Assembly: GCA_023412915.1 (NCBI GenBank)
Contig: JAEZRE010000019.1
Span: 62,001-126,000, forward strand
Direction: 5' to 3'
DNA from: Bacillota bacterium
GTDB taxonomy: Bacteria; Bacillota; Clostridia; Acetivibrionales; DTU013
Length of the DNA stretch: 64,000 bases
The position numbers and the translations under genes are program-made. The first letter of the stretch is position 1. Every line of letters begins with the position of its first letter. Below, piece by piece: positions 1 through 8,445 of this stretch. The notes below the pieces were generated by a model. That model made no database searches, was not told where the DNA came from, and saw only the letters and a list, made by a program, of their open reading frames with translations.

Positions 1-261
1 ACGGGCTATACCCAGCTGAGTTTCCTGCCCACCGCGCCTTCGCCGCTGCAAAGGCTGGAGGCACAGTGGAATACGGCAGTGTTTTCAGACTGGACCAATG
101 TGCGGGAACGGTTGGATACAGCCGATCCATACGCGTCGAAACATTTATCCGGGATAAACGGGTTGATTGGCATTACGGACGGCGATAAACAGGCCGGTCC
201 CGTGCCGGAGACGCTTCCCGTGCATGAAGATGTGGTTGCCAGTATTACGGGGGAATTGTGA
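1..261 (+). CDS. 3' end of an upstream gene, possibly the radical SAM partner of the DUF4130 gene (partial)
   Basis: The frame is open from the first base of the window to a TGA at 259-261, giving the last 86 residues of a protein. The stop overlaps the ATG of the next gene (TGATG), so the two are translationally coupled. The fragment starts with a QLSF-containing stretch and has no catalytic motif. TIGR03915 proteins (the next gene) are usually encoded beside a TIGR03916 putative DNA-repair radical SAM protein, so this could be its C-terminus; that is inferred from gene order and not from a visible domain. Confidence 0.5.
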   Translation, partial: TGYTQLSFLPTAPSPLQRLEAQWNTAVFSDWTNVRERLDTADPYASKHLSGINGLIGITDGDKQAGPVPETLPVHEDVVASITGEL

Positions 262-799
262 TGCTTGCATATGTTTACGACGGCAGTTTCGAAGGCATAC
301 TGACAGCGGTTTTCGAGGCTTTCAGCCGAAAGGAAGCTCCGGAGGCCATTCTCCCGGAGCAAGGGCTCCAGCAGGATCTGACGGCACGATATGTGTTCAT
401 AGCCGCCGATCAGGCAAAATCGGACCGCGTGTATGAGTCGGTCTGGAAAAACATTTCGGAGGAAGCGCTGAAAAACATCTATCATACCTTTCTTTCCGAA
501 GACTCCGAGGCGGGCACTCTTATTTACCGGTACCTGAAACTCGGCTGGAAAATGGGAGGCAATGTGGACATGCATCTTTCAGACGACACTGTATTCAGAA
601 TCAACGCCATAAACCTCAAAGTGGAGCATGAAGTACACAAGCTGATGGGCTTCATCAGGTTCAGGCAGGTCGAGGGCGGGCTTTTCTACTCTTCCATAAG
701 CCCGGACCACAATATCGTGGAACTGCTGGCGCCACGTTTTGCCGAGAGGCTGTCGGATCAGAACTGGATCATACACGATGTAAAAAGGGAGCTCGCTGC
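261..799 (+). pseudogene. 5' part of a TIGR03915/DUF4130-type putative DNA repair gene, split by the prophage
   Basis: The frame begins MLAYVYDGSFEGIL and runs through WIIHDVKRELAA, both typical of TIGR03915/DUF4130 proteins, a family predicted to act in DNA repair with a radical SAM partner. Sequence from 800 on is prophage; the frame continues to 902 as a foreign tail rich in phage end sites. The missing C-terminus lies at 35434-35632. Joining 261-799 to 35434-35632 gives 738 bases, an exact multiple of three (245 aa), reading ELAALYNTKEWIITEF across the junction. The start could also be the GTG at 258, but the ATG overlapping the upstream stop is preferred. The gene is presumably inactive while the prophage is present. 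Confidence 0.88.
795..799. repeat. 5-bp target site duplication GCTGC, late-end side
   Basis: GCTGC precedes the prophage terminal TG at 800 and recurs right after the terminal CA at 35427-35428. A 5-bp duplication is the signature of Mu-type transposition. Removing one copy together with 800-35428 restores the reading frame of the interrupted gene. Confidence 0.9.
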
Positions 800-873
800 T
801 GTAGCTTCGCAAAATTTCTGTCAATTCTTCTCATTATTTTTGTCAAATTTCTTGCCTTTGACAAATAGCTTAA
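800..873. repeat. Late-end (attR-type) terminus with three candidate transposase binding sites
   Basis: The terminus begins TGTAGCTTCGCAA, matching the other end (TGTAGTTTCTCAA, reverse complement). Three copies of a CA-x2-AT-x3-TGTCAAAT-like site are visible: at 810-826, at 832-848 (22 bp later, two helical turns) and, inverted, at about 856-873. Clustered sites recognised by the MuA N-terminal domain are known at Mu ends. That these are the sites of this transposase is inferred from position and repetition. The inverted site overlaps the stop of the methyltransferase gene. Confidence 0.75.
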
Positions 874-1625
874 TAGTTTTTAATCAACAACTCATGATAT
901 AGATTTTGACCATCTTTATATCTTGCTTTCAAATTGTGCATTCTACTTACCTGAATCATATTAAAGGCTTTATAAAGTTTCCTAATATAGTCGCAATCAT
1001 TATATGATAGCAAAAATTTGCCTTCAATATTACTCAATGTCTTGTAGAGCCTCTGATGATCAGGCTCGGAGAACATTACCTGATAATATTTCTCTGTACC
1101 ATAATAAGGCGGATCACAATAGATCAAAGCACCTGGTTTATCATAAACCTTTATTAGATCTTCAAAGTCCTTATTTTCAATAATAACACATGATAAGCGT
1201 TTTTCAACGCTTTCAAGATAATTATTCATAACAGAAATATCCTTTTTAATACAGCCGTAGCTTCTGCCATTTGAACCATATGAAGTCTTCAGAAGGAAGA
1301 AAAAACGTGCTGCCCTCTGTATATCTGTCATTCCGGATGTATTGTATTGTGCCTTAAAGTCCTCGAATAGTTCTCTGGAATTAAGCATGAATGAAAGCTC
1401 TCTCTGCAGCTCTGGACGATGATATTTTACGCATCTGAACAGATTGACCAGATCTCTATTATAATCGTTATATACTTCCATAGACGCTTGCTTATCTTTG
1501 CTGAATAATACCCAGGCTGCGCCTCCAAAGACCTCAACATATCGATTGAAGTTAGCAGGCATTTCTTCATTAATTGCTTTTTTAAGGTAGTTCTTTCCTC
1601 CAATCCAACTAATAAAACTATTCAT
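870..1625 (-). CDS. D12-class N6-adenine DNA methyltransferase (Dam family)
   Basis: The 251-aa protein has the D12 layout: an N-terminal SAM-binding FISWIGGKNYL segment, the VEVFGGAAWVLF motif and the catalytic CDPPYYG motif around residue 170. It would transfer a methyl group from SAM to adenine N6 in DNA. A good ribosome binding site (AAGGGGG, 7 nt spacing) precedes the ATG. The gene lies beyond the terminator that ends the lysis genes, at the very end of the phage, where Mu carries its DNA-modification gene mom. No restriction enzyme gene is next to it. The target sequence cannot be read from the gene. Protection of phage DNA from host restriction is the likely role, by inference. Confidence 0.9.
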   Translation of the reverse strand: MNSFISWIGGKNYLKKAINEEMPANFNRYVEVFGGAAWVLFSKDKQASMEVYNDYNRDLVNLFRCVKYHRPELQRELSFMLNSRELFEDFKAQYNTSGMTDIQRAARFFFLLKTSYGSNGRSYGCIKKDISVMNNYLESVEKRLSCVIIENKDFEDLIKVYDKPGALIYCDPPYYGTEKYYQVMFSEPDHQRLYKTLSNIEGKFLLSYNDCDYIRKLYKAFNMIQVSRMHNLKARYKDGQNLYHELLIKNY

Positions 1626-1671
1626 ATGAAGTCCCCCTTCTAATGCCGAACATATGTTTGTTGTTTAGGCC

Positions 1672-1710
1672 AAAAAATAGTCCCTGATTAGACTAGGGAC
1701 TATTTTTTTT
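1672..1710. terminator. Bidirectional intrinsic terminator after the lysis genes
   Basis: A perfect 14-bp stem (AAAAAATAGTCCCT and its complement, 9-nt loop) is flanked by an A-run on one side and a T-run on the other, so it can stop transcription in both directions. It separates the holin gene from the methyltransferase gene. Confidence 0.9.
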
Positions 1711-1720
1711 GTAGAGCTCG

Positions 1721-2197
1721 TCACTTTGACATCTTTACATAGTATTCAATTTTATTATCCAGCCAGGAATTTAGATCGCCGTATACATATTTGATAATAT
1801 CCTGTGCCTTTGTGCCCATGATTGCCAACGCTTTGCTTTTGGCTAAATTAAATGCCGACATCATTGCGTCTTTATCGAAAGATTGGGCCTTTTTCAGTTC
1901 ATCAACATAAGTCTGTGTAACTGCAGCCACTGCAGTGCATACAGCATCCTCCGCAACACCTAAATACTTATTTTGTTTTGCTTCGGTCATTTTTGCCTTA
2001 ATCAGCGCGATAATAAATGCCGAAACAGTCGGCAGCAGTGGGATCAAAAGAGTGTTGATAATAATACTTGTGACATCAGTCTGACCGGTATTGGATTCTC
2101 CTGCTGTTGTAGTCGCAAATGCAACTATTGGTGTGATCATCATAATTGCTATGATAATCAAAAGGATCATTGAAAATCGTTTCATTACCTTATACAT
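1721..2197 (-). CDS. Phage holin, LLH family
   Basis: This 158-aa protein has a signal-like N-terminal hydrophobic segment (residues 6-28), a second membrane segment (about 45-67), and a C-terminal part with LGVAEDAVCTAVAAV, a TYVDELK segment and YGDLNSWLDNKIE, characteristic of phi-LLH-type holins (Holin_LLH). Holins form membrane lesions that release or activate the endolysin. The gene directly follows the amidase gene and ends before a strong terminator. An AAAGGAG site 5 nt before the ATG supports the start. Confidence 0.88.
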   Translation of the reverse strand: MYKVMKRFSMILLIIIAIMMITPIVAFATTTAGESNTGQTDVTSIIINTLLIPLLPTVSAFIIALIKAKMTEAKQNKYLGVAEDAVCTAVAAVTQTYVDELKKAQSFDKDAMMSAFNLAKSKALAIMGTKAQDIIKYVYGDLNSWLDNKIEYYVKMSK

Positions 2198-2253
2198 ATT
2201 GACTCCTTTCTTTTTCTCCCCGTATGCCTGGGGGCTAGCATTTTTACGTTGGT

Positions 2254-2952
2254 TTACTTAATAGCTCTGCTTAACAGCAATTTCAGGTATTCCGGTTTTG
2301 GAGGTATTTCTCCGTTCAAAACCTTTATCCAATAGTCTTCAGATGTTATCCAACTCTTCGCTGTCATGGCTTCTATGAGCTGCTGTGTTGAATTATCCTG
2401 GACCGGACAGTACGTTATTCCCAACGTCTTGAGATTTGCCTTGGCTATTGCTATACCGAGAATTTCAATATGGGTGATAATCCAATTGGCATCATCAATA
2501 TTATCATGGAAGGCAACTTCAACAAGCGCTGCCGGTGCAACTGTTTGCCATACTTCATACATGTTTTTTCCGGTACCGTAGTAGTCTTTGCCTTCATGTA
2601 CTCCGCGATCGGCAGTTGGAGTAAGAGGCTCAAGTTCAGAGTAAAGGTTTCTTGCCAATGCTTCTCCCCGACAACCGAATTCGTAACAGAATACCGTACA
2701 ACCTCTTGCCTTGCCATTTCCGGCATTGCTGTGGATTGCTTGATGCAGATCAACATTTTTCGAATTGCTGTCAGCTACGGCCTGAGTAAGAGTCATTGTA
2801 GGTTTGTTTCTGTAAACAGTCACGTTATGTCTTAAAAGCTCACGTTGGGCAACATCTGCTACCTGATTCATGCGTTGTTCTTCTGTGCCGTATTGCCCAG
2901 CTCCGATATTGTGTTCCTGCAGAGATGGACTAAGATAAACACTTTTATTCAT
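2254..2952 (-). CDS. N-acetylmuramoyl-L-alanine amidase endolysin (Amidase_3 type)
   Basis: The 232-aa protein carries an Amidase_3 catalytic domain from the N-terminus: SLQEHNIG (first zinc ligand), the GTEEQRMNQ segment with a conserved Glu, AIHSNAGNG (zinc ligand in the HSNA motif) and APAALVEVAFHDN with the catalytic Glu. It should cut the amide bond between MurNAc and the stem peptide. Residues about 195-232 form a small C-terminal module with WITSEDYWIKVLNG, probably a wall-binding or accessory segment. There is no signal peptide, so release depends on the adjacent holin. An AAAGGAG site precedes the ATG. Confidence 0.9.
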   Translation of the reverse strand: MNKSVYLSPSLQEHNIGAGQYGTEEQRMNQVADVAQRELLRHNVTVYRNKPTMTLTQAVADSNSKNVDLHQAIHSNAGNGKARGCTVFCYEFGCRGEALARNLYSELEPLTPTADRGVHEGKDYYGTGKNMYEVWQTVAPAALVEVAFHDNIDDANWIITHIEILGIAIAKANLKTLGITYCPVQDNSTQQLIEAMTAKSWITSEDYWIKVLNGEIPPKPEYLKLLLSRAIK

Positions 2953-2976
2953 TTAGGTACTCTCCTTTTCATAAAT

Positions 2977-3005
2977 TTGACATTAATTTCAAGCGGTTAT
3001 ATAAT
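2977..3005 (+). promoter_or_regulatory. Consensus sigma-A promoter for the moron gene
   Basis: TTGACA at 2977-2982, a 17-bp spacer and TATAAT at 3000-3005 match the consensus perfectly. It points away from the late operon and towards the + strand gene at 3025, so that gene should be transcribed independently of the lytic programme. Confidence 0.9.
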
Positions 3006-3024
3006 AAATTTGAGGTGAAGAAAA

Positions 3025-3576
3025 ATGAAAAAAACAGTATTTGGCCTGATTTTAGGCTTGTTTTTATCTCTTGGTATAACATCCTTTGCAGCGGTGGAAT
3101 TCAACGTAGCAGCCAATAAATTCCCCATATTTGTAAACGGAAATAAGTCCGATATAAGTGCCCTCAATGTCAATGGGTCAACTTATATCAAACTAAGCGA
3201 TTTAAAAAAAGTAGGGACTACAGCATCATTTGACAGCACAAAGAAACAGATAGATATAACGGCTCCTGTGGCATCCTCCGCTGCAGCCCCATCGACGGCA
3301 AATAATAATTCTGGAGGTAATAATATGGCAACAAATCAATTGCCCGAAGGTGCTTCATATGTTGAATTTCAAGATTGTAAAGCCATTTTGTATAATGGCA
3401 AGACATTCTTATCCGAATCTGATCTTGCAATGAAATATGGACTTATTTATCAAAGCAACGGTGATTTTCTGCGTAAAAGTGACAATTCTATAATTCATAT
3501 AGATTTGACTCAGAGAGCCAACTTCTTAACTGTCAGTGGTATAATATATAACAATAAAGATCTGTTCGGACTTTAA
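3025..3576 (+). CDS. Secreted protein with copper-amine-oxidase-N-like repeat; candidate lysogenic conversion gene (moron)
   Basis: This 183-aa protein begins with a signal peptide (MKKTVFGLILGLFLSLG, cleavage near residue 22). It contains a segment resembling the stalk/copper amine oxidase N-terminal-like domain of clostridial surface proteins (FPIFVNGNKSD, then YIKLSDLKKVG), a Ser/Ala/Asn-rich linker around residues 80-105, and a second related segment (GKTFLSESDLAMKYGL). It is the only gene on the + strand within the late region, with its own consensus promoter, a GAGGTG ribosome binding site and its own terminator. That arrangement is typical of morons expressed from a lysogen. Function is unknown; it could alter the cell surface or exclude other phages. 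Confidence 0.8.
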   Translation: MKKTVFGLILGLFLSLGITSFAAVEFNVAANKFPIFVNGNKSDISALNVNGSTYIKLSDLKKVGTTASFDSTKKQIDITAPVASSAAAPSTANNNSGGNNMATNQLPEGASYVEFQDCKAILYNGKTFLSESDLAMKYGLIYQSNGDFLRKSDNSIIHIDLTQRANFLTVSGIIYNNKDLFGL

Positions 3577-3589
3577 TTTACGAGTGTAT

Positions 3590-3618
3590 AAAGCGGGGAT
3601 ATTACCCCGCTTTTTTTT
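3590..3618 (+). terminator. Intrinsic terminator of the moron gene
   Basis: A GC-rich stem (AAAGCGGGG, 6-nt loop, CCCCGCTTT) is followed by eight Ts in the + direction. It prevents transcription from the moron promoter from running into the antisense of the tail genes. Confidence 0.92.
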
Positions 3619-5398
3619 ATTGATGGAAAGCTAAAATATGCTGAGTTATTGCAAAATCAATATCATCCTGTGTAGCGTAATTAAGTTGAGCAATAGCATT
3701 ATCTACATATTGTCTTGTAGCATATCCTGAATCTTCTAAGCCTCTCCATAAACCATGCAACCAAGTACCTCCGCTAGCTGATGTCAATCCAGAAGAAAAT
3801 AGAACAAAATCTTGGAGATCTGTCATTTCAGTATCATCATCTGCATCATCTGACAGACATCCGATATGTAATATTGGGCCAGCATCTGTCCATGCCCTTA
3901 TGGTTACATCCATTCCTCCTACTGTAGCAAGCCTGAAGACCTTGTTTACATTATCGTTGTTGCCGAGCTTCATACGGTTTAAGGCCGTAAAATCTCCGCT
4001 GATTATCTGATCTGCAGATATCGTACCGGCGTATACCCAGGCGGCGTCCACTTCATCCGCGATAAATTTATCGCCGGTTCCGATCGTCCGCCAGTCCCAA
4101 TCTCCGTTTGCTTTTCTACTATTTGCTATTGCATATCCGCCTGGACCGATCAACATTGCTTTTGTCGGGTTTGTCAGATCATCATAAAACAAAATAGGAT
4201 TGATATTAAGCAGAGCCTTCTGCAGCATGCCATCAATCTCGGTCTGCAGCTTCGAGCGTATATTTGCAAACCACTGTGGTATGATCTTTCCTGTGCTATC
4301 GGTTACTTTATCAACATAGCTTCCGGTTCCGATCAGACTCCCTACGACATTTTGAGGGCGATTATCCCGATATATGCCAGGATCGTAATTTGCAAAAGCT
4401 ACATCTGAAGGTTTCGGTTCATAAGGATAATTGGTATATTCGACTATTCGCTGGTTGGTATCGGTGTCGAGCTCCTCGTCGACGATCCTCGCCGTATCTC
4501 CTAATCCATATGCTTCATAATCACCGAAGTCCTTGTGCTTTTTTAATTCCGAAAAGCTTCCGGAATAGGTGACACGAGGCTTGTCTATACCGTCTTTTAA
4601 TGGAGTTGACCACTCTGCTTGTGCTGCAGCCAGCAGCTCTGCATTTTCCTCTATGTCCTTATAATCCTTATCGTTTATCCGGGGGTGGTCGTAATTGCCA
4701 ATCAGAGGGCTATCAATATATGCCTTGCCGTTGTTTATAGGAGTGATTTCAATGCCATCTTTGCCATATGGATAGAGCCTGGTGACAAGGTTTTTGGAGT
4801 CCTTTTGTTTTTTAAGCCCTTTGATGTTTTTGCCGACTCGGAACTGCACACCTGTTTTGCTTCCACGCTGGTTCAACAGGTTGATTGTCCAATTATCCTT
4901 TACCAGCTCTCCGCCGACATTTTCGATCAGCTTTGCCACGATACTGGCCGGATATGCCCTGCTCATCATAATATCGGTCAAAGTAGTTATCTCGACAGTC
5001 CCTATTGAAAACCGGGTACCGGCAAATGCTGCCTGAAGGATAACTTTTGGTGTCTTTCCGATCATTTCAAAGTTGGGAAAGAATGCGCAGTCTAGGGCAT
5101 CATAATAAACATGTTCGCACTGGATATTTGATGTTAATCTGCCCATGCTATCATGTTCTTCGTTTGTCGTCCTGATCCGGAAGAGCTGATCCTTTTTCTG
5201 ACTTTCATCATATGCTTTGATAAAATTGTCTTCCTGGATAAATTGCCACTTCGGATCATTTCTGGGGAGGACGAGTGTCAGGAGAAATTCACCATTAATG
5301 ACTTCGCGAACTTTTACATCGGAGGCGTGATCGAGGACTGCCAGGCCGAGAGCTATGAAGGATGTTTCTTTATTGTCATATATTATCGGGTATTTCAT
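3617..5398 (-). CDS. Phage minor structural tail protein (prophage endopeptidase tail family)
   Basis: The 593-aa protein starts with MKYPIIYDNKETSF and has the N-terminal fold of TIGR01665/Prophage_tail proteins (GEFLLTLVLPRNDPKW, the EHVYYDAL segment, SKNLVTRLYPYGKDG). These form the tip hub of Gram-positive siphovirus tails and often contain a peptidoglycan-related activity. The C-terminal third (ISADQIISGDFTALN onwards) resembles the fibre part of tail-associated proteins and ends in a polar helix-rich segment. A GGAGG site lies 9 nt before the ATG. It is the last tail gene of the late operon; the moron and lysis genes follow. Confidence 0.85.
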   Translation of the reverse strand: MKYPIIYDNKETSFIALGLAVLDHASDVKVREVINGEFLLTLVLPRNDPKWQFIQEDNFIKAYDESQKKDQLFRIRTTNEEHDSMGRLTSNIQCEHVYYDALDCAFFPNFEMIGKTPKVILQAAFAGTRFSIGTVEITTLTDIMMSRAYPASIVAKLIENVGGELVKDNWTINLLNQRGSKTGVQFRVGKNIKGLKKQKDSKNLVTRLYPYGKDGIEITPINNGKAYIDSPLIGNYDHPRINDKDYKDIEENAELLAAAQAEWSTPLKDGIDKPRVTYSGSFSELKKHKDFGDYEAYGLGDTARIVDEELDTDTNQRIVEYTNYPYEPKPSDVAFANYDPGIYRDNRPQNVVGSLIGTGSYVDKVTDSTGKIIPQWFANIRSKLQTEIDGMLQKALLNINPILFYDDLTNPTKAMLIGPGGYAIANSRKANGDWDWRTIGTGDKFIADEVDAAWVYAGTISADQIISGDFTALNRMKLGNNDNVNKVFRLATVGGMDVTIRAWTDAGPILHIGCLSDDADDDTEMTDLQDFVLFSSGLTSASGGTWLHGLWRGLEDSGYATRQYVDNAIAQLNYATQDDIDFAITQHILAFHQ

Positions 5399-5447
5399 AT
5401 ATTACAGCCTCCAGTCAATTTACCACTTGTAATAATCCAAAAGCACC

Positions 5448-7616
5448 TTATAGCTCGACACTTATAAACAATGCTGCTGCGATCGCTCTTGTTGTCAACT
5501 GGTATGCCTGGTTGGGTGTCAATCCACCCGCAACTGTTACTATGACCTTAATACCATTTTTTGAAATCGTCGATACAGCGATATTTGTCGCCGCGATATC
5601 GGCCGAATTCCTTAAATAGAAATTGCCAACCACGCTAGTTCCTATGTAGGATAAAACGGCTGTTCCTTCTCTTAAAGATACAGGTAATGGAATGATACCA
5701 ACAGCCGATGTTGCAGACTCAGCGACAAGAGTAGAGGCGATAACAGAGAATGTGGCTGGTTTACCAGGGAGAGCAACTCCGTATCTCTGACATGTACTAA
5801 GTTGTTTTTCAGGATCTGGTACCTCGTTCTCATCCATCGTTGAGAACTCTCCCTCTTCAAGCATTGCGCATATCGGTTTAAATGATACTGGATCTGTCGA
5901 TGCGGAGAAAACCGCGACGTATAGTCTCGCCGCCGCATCAGAAACTTTATATGTTACTATTGATATGCCCGTTGAATCTATAACATTGCCACCGTGGCCT
6001 ACTCCGTCCTCTATGACTACCTTCACAGAACCGGAAGTCACCTCCACAGCAAATGCCGCCGTCATAGTCTTCCCCCTAAATCTCTCAGGAAATTCTATAT
6101 ATTGGCAATATATATTTTTATTGGCCGATCCACCAGAATAAGAGACGTTTGTCACTTCGTCGCCCGTTAATGTGACCACGGCTCCATTGTAAGTTCTCCA
6201 TCCATCATTGCAATACCCATCTGCTGAATAGACTGATGCGCCTCTCTGGTTTAAAGTGTATTTGAAGAATGGATTTCGGAGCCAATTTTTACGTCGGTAG
6301 CATTTAACGAGGCTTTTTATCAGAGGTAATGTAGTTCTCTGTTCCGCGCCCTTATAATCCAGAAATACAGGTTGACTCCAGGCCACCTTCGAATCAGATA
6401 CCCTAGTCGATCTAACTCGCACATAGAGTTCGTCCCCCTTAATTGTATAAGATGCCGAGGTAACCCCGTTGTTGGTTTGCAGAATTCTGCCGTTTTCTCC
6501 GATAAACACGATGTTGCTTGAGGCTGTGCTATGTGCGTTGACGACTTCGTCCTCTACAGAAATGGTGATGTCGTTCCCTGTACTAGCGTAGAAATTACCA
6601 TTTCTGAGGGATTGAAGAATCGCCTCTTTTGTCCGTTCGTTGCAGAATACAACTACCCAACCCGAATCAAAACTGGCGGAAGTAATGTCGTGGCAATCGT
6701 CCCCAGCCAATCCAAACACTTTTTTTCCCGAGGTTAAGACTTTATCCCAGAGTAGTTCATCATTTAGACCATTATTGAAGATTTCTTGGAAATTGTTATC
6801 GTAATACATCAGCATTTCCAAGTCTCCTATAGGGGAAGTTACCCACGATGGGTGTGCGATCGAACACAATTCCGATCTACTTCTGTGATCGTTTATGACA
6901 GTTTGTGTATCCATACTTGTACTCTGAGCTGATATGTCGTACGCCGTAACGTGTCTGCTGTTGGTTTCCTCTACTGATTGTATTGTTATGAGCCCGTCAA
7001 CCAAAGGAGGAGGGGTTACCACGTCATGATCAGTAATGGCAAGTGCGGCATAACCTTTACCTTTGTATGCCGTACCCAATACCACAGGCGTGTCTGCTCC
7101 TCCAGACCCATTCGAACTATGGGCGTGCAATTGAACTTTAAGAGGTAAAGATCCGCCATTTTCATATGGGTTGTTTATTTTGAATTCTTTACCCTCATAC
7201 TTTAAAGTTTCTGCCAGATGTGCCATAATTATTTGTTCCCACTTTTGTAAACGCCCATCAAGAAATGTTCCAAGGCCGGAGGATCCGAAGTCAGTTCCTT
7301 CTTTATCAACTAAAGCAGCGGTAACCAAGGGATCATGTTCAGTACCAGGCATAGAGGATAGGTTATTTACATCTGCTTTTAGATTATCTAATGCAGTATT
7401 TACCTCTGCTCCGCCTGCAAGGCCACTATAACTAATATCCTGGGCAGGGTGCTTTTCGGATAATCCCGATACGTGACTGCCAATACGGCCATTCAATTCG
7501 TTATAGTTGTCAACATCCTTCTGGGCAAGGTTCTTGAGGCTGGTATTGATAGCATCCCTAAAAGCAGTAGAAAGATCTAATCCTACCTCAATGATTTTTG
7601 CTATGATATTAGCCAT
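5448..7616 (-). CDS. Tail fibre or baseplate protein with an embedded PHP phosphoesterase domain
   Basis: The 722-aa protein has an N-terminal part rich in polar helices (residues 1-150), then a PHP domain: LHAHSSNG near 163-170, AALAITDHD near 190-198, AHPSW near 254-258 and GLAGDDCHD near 302-310. These are the metal-binding motifs of the polymerase/histidinol phosphatase superfamily, closest in style to CehA/McbA-like proteins. The C-terminal 400 residues look like beta-rich carbohydrate-binding and receptor-binding modules. Expected chemistry is metal-dependent phosphoester hydrolysis, perhaps of a phosphorylated wall polymer; this is inferred. It lies between Dit and the tail hub gene. 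The start at 7616 is chosen because GGTGG sits about 8 nt upstream. Confidence 0.78.
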   Translation of the reverse strand: MANIIAKIIEVGLDLSTAFRDAINTSLKNLAQKDVDNYNELNGRIGSHVSGLSEKHPAQDISYSGLAGGAEVNTALDNLKADVNNLSSMPGTEHDPLVTAALVDKEGTDFGSSGLGTFLDGRLQKWEQIIMAHLAETLKYEGKEFKINNPYENGGSLPLKVQLHAHSSNGSGGADTPVVLGTAYKGKGYAALAITDHDVVTPPPLVDGLITIQSVEETNSRHVTAYDISAQSTSMDTQTVINDHRSRSELCSIAHPSWVTSPIGDLEMLMYYDNNFQEIFNNGLNDELLWDKVLTSGKKVFGLAGDDCHDITSASFDSGWVVVFCNERTKEAILQSLRNGNFYASTGNDITISVEDEVVNAHSTASSNIVFIGENGRILQTNNGVTSASYTIKGDELYVRVRSTRVSDSKVAWSQPVFLDYKGAEQRTTLPLIKSLVKCYRRKNWLRNPFFKYTLNQRGASVYSADGYCNDGWRTYNGAVVTLTGDEVTNVSYSGGSANKNIYCQYIEFPERFRGKTMTAAFAVEVTSGSVKVVIEDGVGHGGNVIDSTGISIVTYKVSDAAARLYVAVFSASTDPVSFKPICAMLEEGEFSTMDENEVPDPEKQLSTCQRYGVALPGKPATFSVIASTLVAESATSAVGIIPLPVSLREGTAVLSYIGTSVVGNFYLRNSADIAATNIAVSTISKNGIKVIVTVAGGLTPNQAYQLTTRAIAAALFISVEL

Positions 7617-7632
7617 ACATTGCACCACCTTA

Positions 7633-8445
7633 TTAGTATAAGTAATTGAAGATTAAGGAAACTGTACAGTTAAGGCCGGTTCCGGATATCTGAAAGTTAT
7701 TGAGCCCGTTTACCAGTTCCAAGAAATTTCCGGATATATTATTTAAGGCATTTACAAGGCCATCTTTAATTGCAGTTTGCCTGTCACAATCTATATCAAG
7801 CTGATTGTTTGCCAAGGCAGCTTCATATGAGATGGTCTTACCGTTTACTGTAAAAGATATAGTATTGCAGCTTCCGTTGATCCGAATTGTTGGTTTTACA
7901 TAGGTGCCTGGATTGAATATTGAAAACAACGCTGATCCGGTGACCTGGAATATCGTAGGCGTCATATCTAGTCTATATCCATAACCGAGCTGAAGACCAA
8001 TGCCGAGCTGCGGTACCTGATCGGATCTCACTCTGCTAAAGCTGAATGGTCTACACTTGAACTGAAGTGTGAACCGGCCAATGCGTGCGATCTCAGTTGC
8101 CAGATCAAGCTTGTTTGCTACCCTTGCAAGGTAATATACAGATGTCTCGTCGTCAAATATAAGCTGCTGCTCTCCGCATGCCAGCCAGGGAGCAATCTCA
8201 TGGGCCTTTATCCTAAGGTGTGTTATATCCCTTTGCAGGAAGGAGCACTCTACCTCAATTACCCTGGGTTTATATTTCGTATGCCCATCAGGATTGCTAT
8301 CACTGAAGTCATATTCTCCATCCATGTTCGGGATCTCTTCAACAATGATTCTTGGTTCGGGAAGGATAGGGCGGTTCTTGCTTTTCATAACGATGCCCAT
8401 ATCTTTGTACGAATGCTTGCCGTTATAAACAAACCCCTTTATCAC
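7633..8445 (-). CDS. Distal tail protein (Dit, siphovirus tail component family)
   Basis: The 270-aa protein shows the N-terminal Dit signature: MIKGFVYNGKHSYKDMGI, then PNMDGEYDFSD and the YKPRVIEVECSF strand pattern, with FTLQFKCRPFSF closing the ring domain. Dit forms the hexameric ring at the tail tip on which the hub and fibres assemble. Its ATG overlaps the tape measure stop by 4 nt, so the two are coupled. Length is usual for Gram-positive phages. Confidence 0.87.
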   Translation of the reverse strand: MIKGFVYNGKHSYKDMGIVMKSKNRPILPEPRIIVEEIPNMDGEYDFSDSNPDGHTKYKPRVIEVECSFLQRDITHLRIKAHEIAPWLACGEQQLIFDDETSVYYLARVANKLDLATEIARIGRFTLQFKCRPFSFSRVRSDQVPQLGIGLQLGYGYRLDMTPTIFQVTGSALFSIFNPGTYVKPTIRINGSCNTISFTVNGKTISYEAALANNQLDIDCDRQTAIKDGLVNALNNISGNFLELVNGLNNFQISGTGLNCTVSLIFNYLY

